Shown piece after piece: positions 33,252-33,384 of a DNA stretch of 33,384 bases. Under the pieces are notes generated by a model. The model saw only the letters and a program-made list of their open reading frames with translations. It ran no database searches and had not been told where the DNA came from. A program made the translations under genes and the position numbers. The stretch covers positions 1 through 33,384 of the forward strand of contig CALCYA010000082.1 in the NCBI GenBank assembly GCA_937906165.1. The letters run 5' to 3'. Origin of the DNA: an uncultured Bacteroidales bacterium. GTDB lineage: Bacteria; Bacteroidota; Bacteroidia; Bacteroidales; Bacteroidaceae. Every line of letters begins with the position of its first letter. Position 1 is the first letter of the stretch.

Positions 33252-33384
33252 CTTTACAGAATGATCAACCAATGATTAATAAGTTTACTTGATTAAGCAT
33301 TGCCGGGCGCAAGGTAGTTGCGCGAAGCGAAGGTTCTTGTAAAGTAACAAAGTATTGGTAATACAATAATTACCATTGATAATT
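33252..33384. other. Non-coding right edge with two small hairpins
   Basis: GCGCAA/TTGCGC (33307-33323, loop GGTAG) and TGGTAAT/ATTACCA (33356-33375, loop ACAATA). Neither is followed by a clear U-tract within the window, so neither can be called a terminator firmly. No gene is seen. Confidence 0.4.

Overview
The window looks like a chromosomal segment of a Bacteroidales bacterium (Bacteroides/Prevotella type). Evidence: promoters of the form TTTG-N19-TAnnTTTG, a SecA of about 1100 residues with a C-terminal zinc motif, many SPII lipoproteins and outer-membrane barrels, the gene order coaX / barrel / TPR / lptC / gldE-like / ppiD-like, and a C-terminal tail (GIYDLQGRKV...GIYVINGKKV) typical of secreted Prevotella/Bacteroides proteins. 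No rRNA, tRNA, insertion sequence or CRISPR array was seen.

Layout. 137-2845 (minus): an ECF sigma operon, with sigma factor, membrane anti-sigma-like protein, small secreted protein and outer-membrane barrel protein, closed by a hairpin. 2900-5200 (minus): a ppiD-like periplasmic chaperone with its own promoter and terminator. 5249-10652 (minus): an envelope-assembly operon of tightly packed genes: coaX (probable TTG start), a FadL-like barrel, a TPR protein, lptC and a CNNM/CBS (GldE-like) membrane protein, ending at a good intrinsic terminator. 10763-13604 (plus, divergent from coaX): lnb-like lipoprotein N-acyltransferase (GTG start), overlapping a protein with the alkaline-phosphatase (PafA) fold whose catalytic and metal-binding residues are nearly all replaced. 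A 34-nt perfect palindrome separates it from the convergent next block. 13631-20261 (minus): tetR / tolC / acrA / acrB efflux operon followed by a small PII-like gene; a strong 30-nt hairpin lies between acrB and that last gene. 20415-24284 (minus): secA and a small acidic protein of unknown function. 24428-27954 (plus, divergent from secA): a GH110 alpha-galactosidase lipoprotein coupled by a TGATG overlap to an RluA-family pseudouridine synthase. 27981-28102: a 9-bp-periodic repeat block that can fold back on itself. 28130-33251 (plus): a 1672-residue secreted protein joining a GH123-like module to a GH33 sialidase.

How the genes work together. The left two thirds is mainly envelope biology: stress sigma factor, periplasmic folding, LPS transport, lipoprotein acylation, efflux and protein export. 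The right end is aimed at host glycans: GH110 removes terminal alpha-galactose (blood-group B type), GH33 removes sialic acid, and GH123-like enzymes act on beta-GalNAc. There is no SusC/SusD pair in view, so this is not a classical polysaccharide utilisation locus. The most unusual items are the apparently dead phosphatase-fold protein coupled to lnb, the GH123-GH33 fusion, the His/Cys-bearing PII-like protein attached to an efflux operon, and the 9-bp repeat block.

Non-coding stretches: the largest gaps (10598-10837, 20223-20461, 24220-24478, 27955-28232) are all below 300 bases and hold the promoters, hairpins and repeats listed. Positions 1-136 and 33252-33384 hold no gene I can support.
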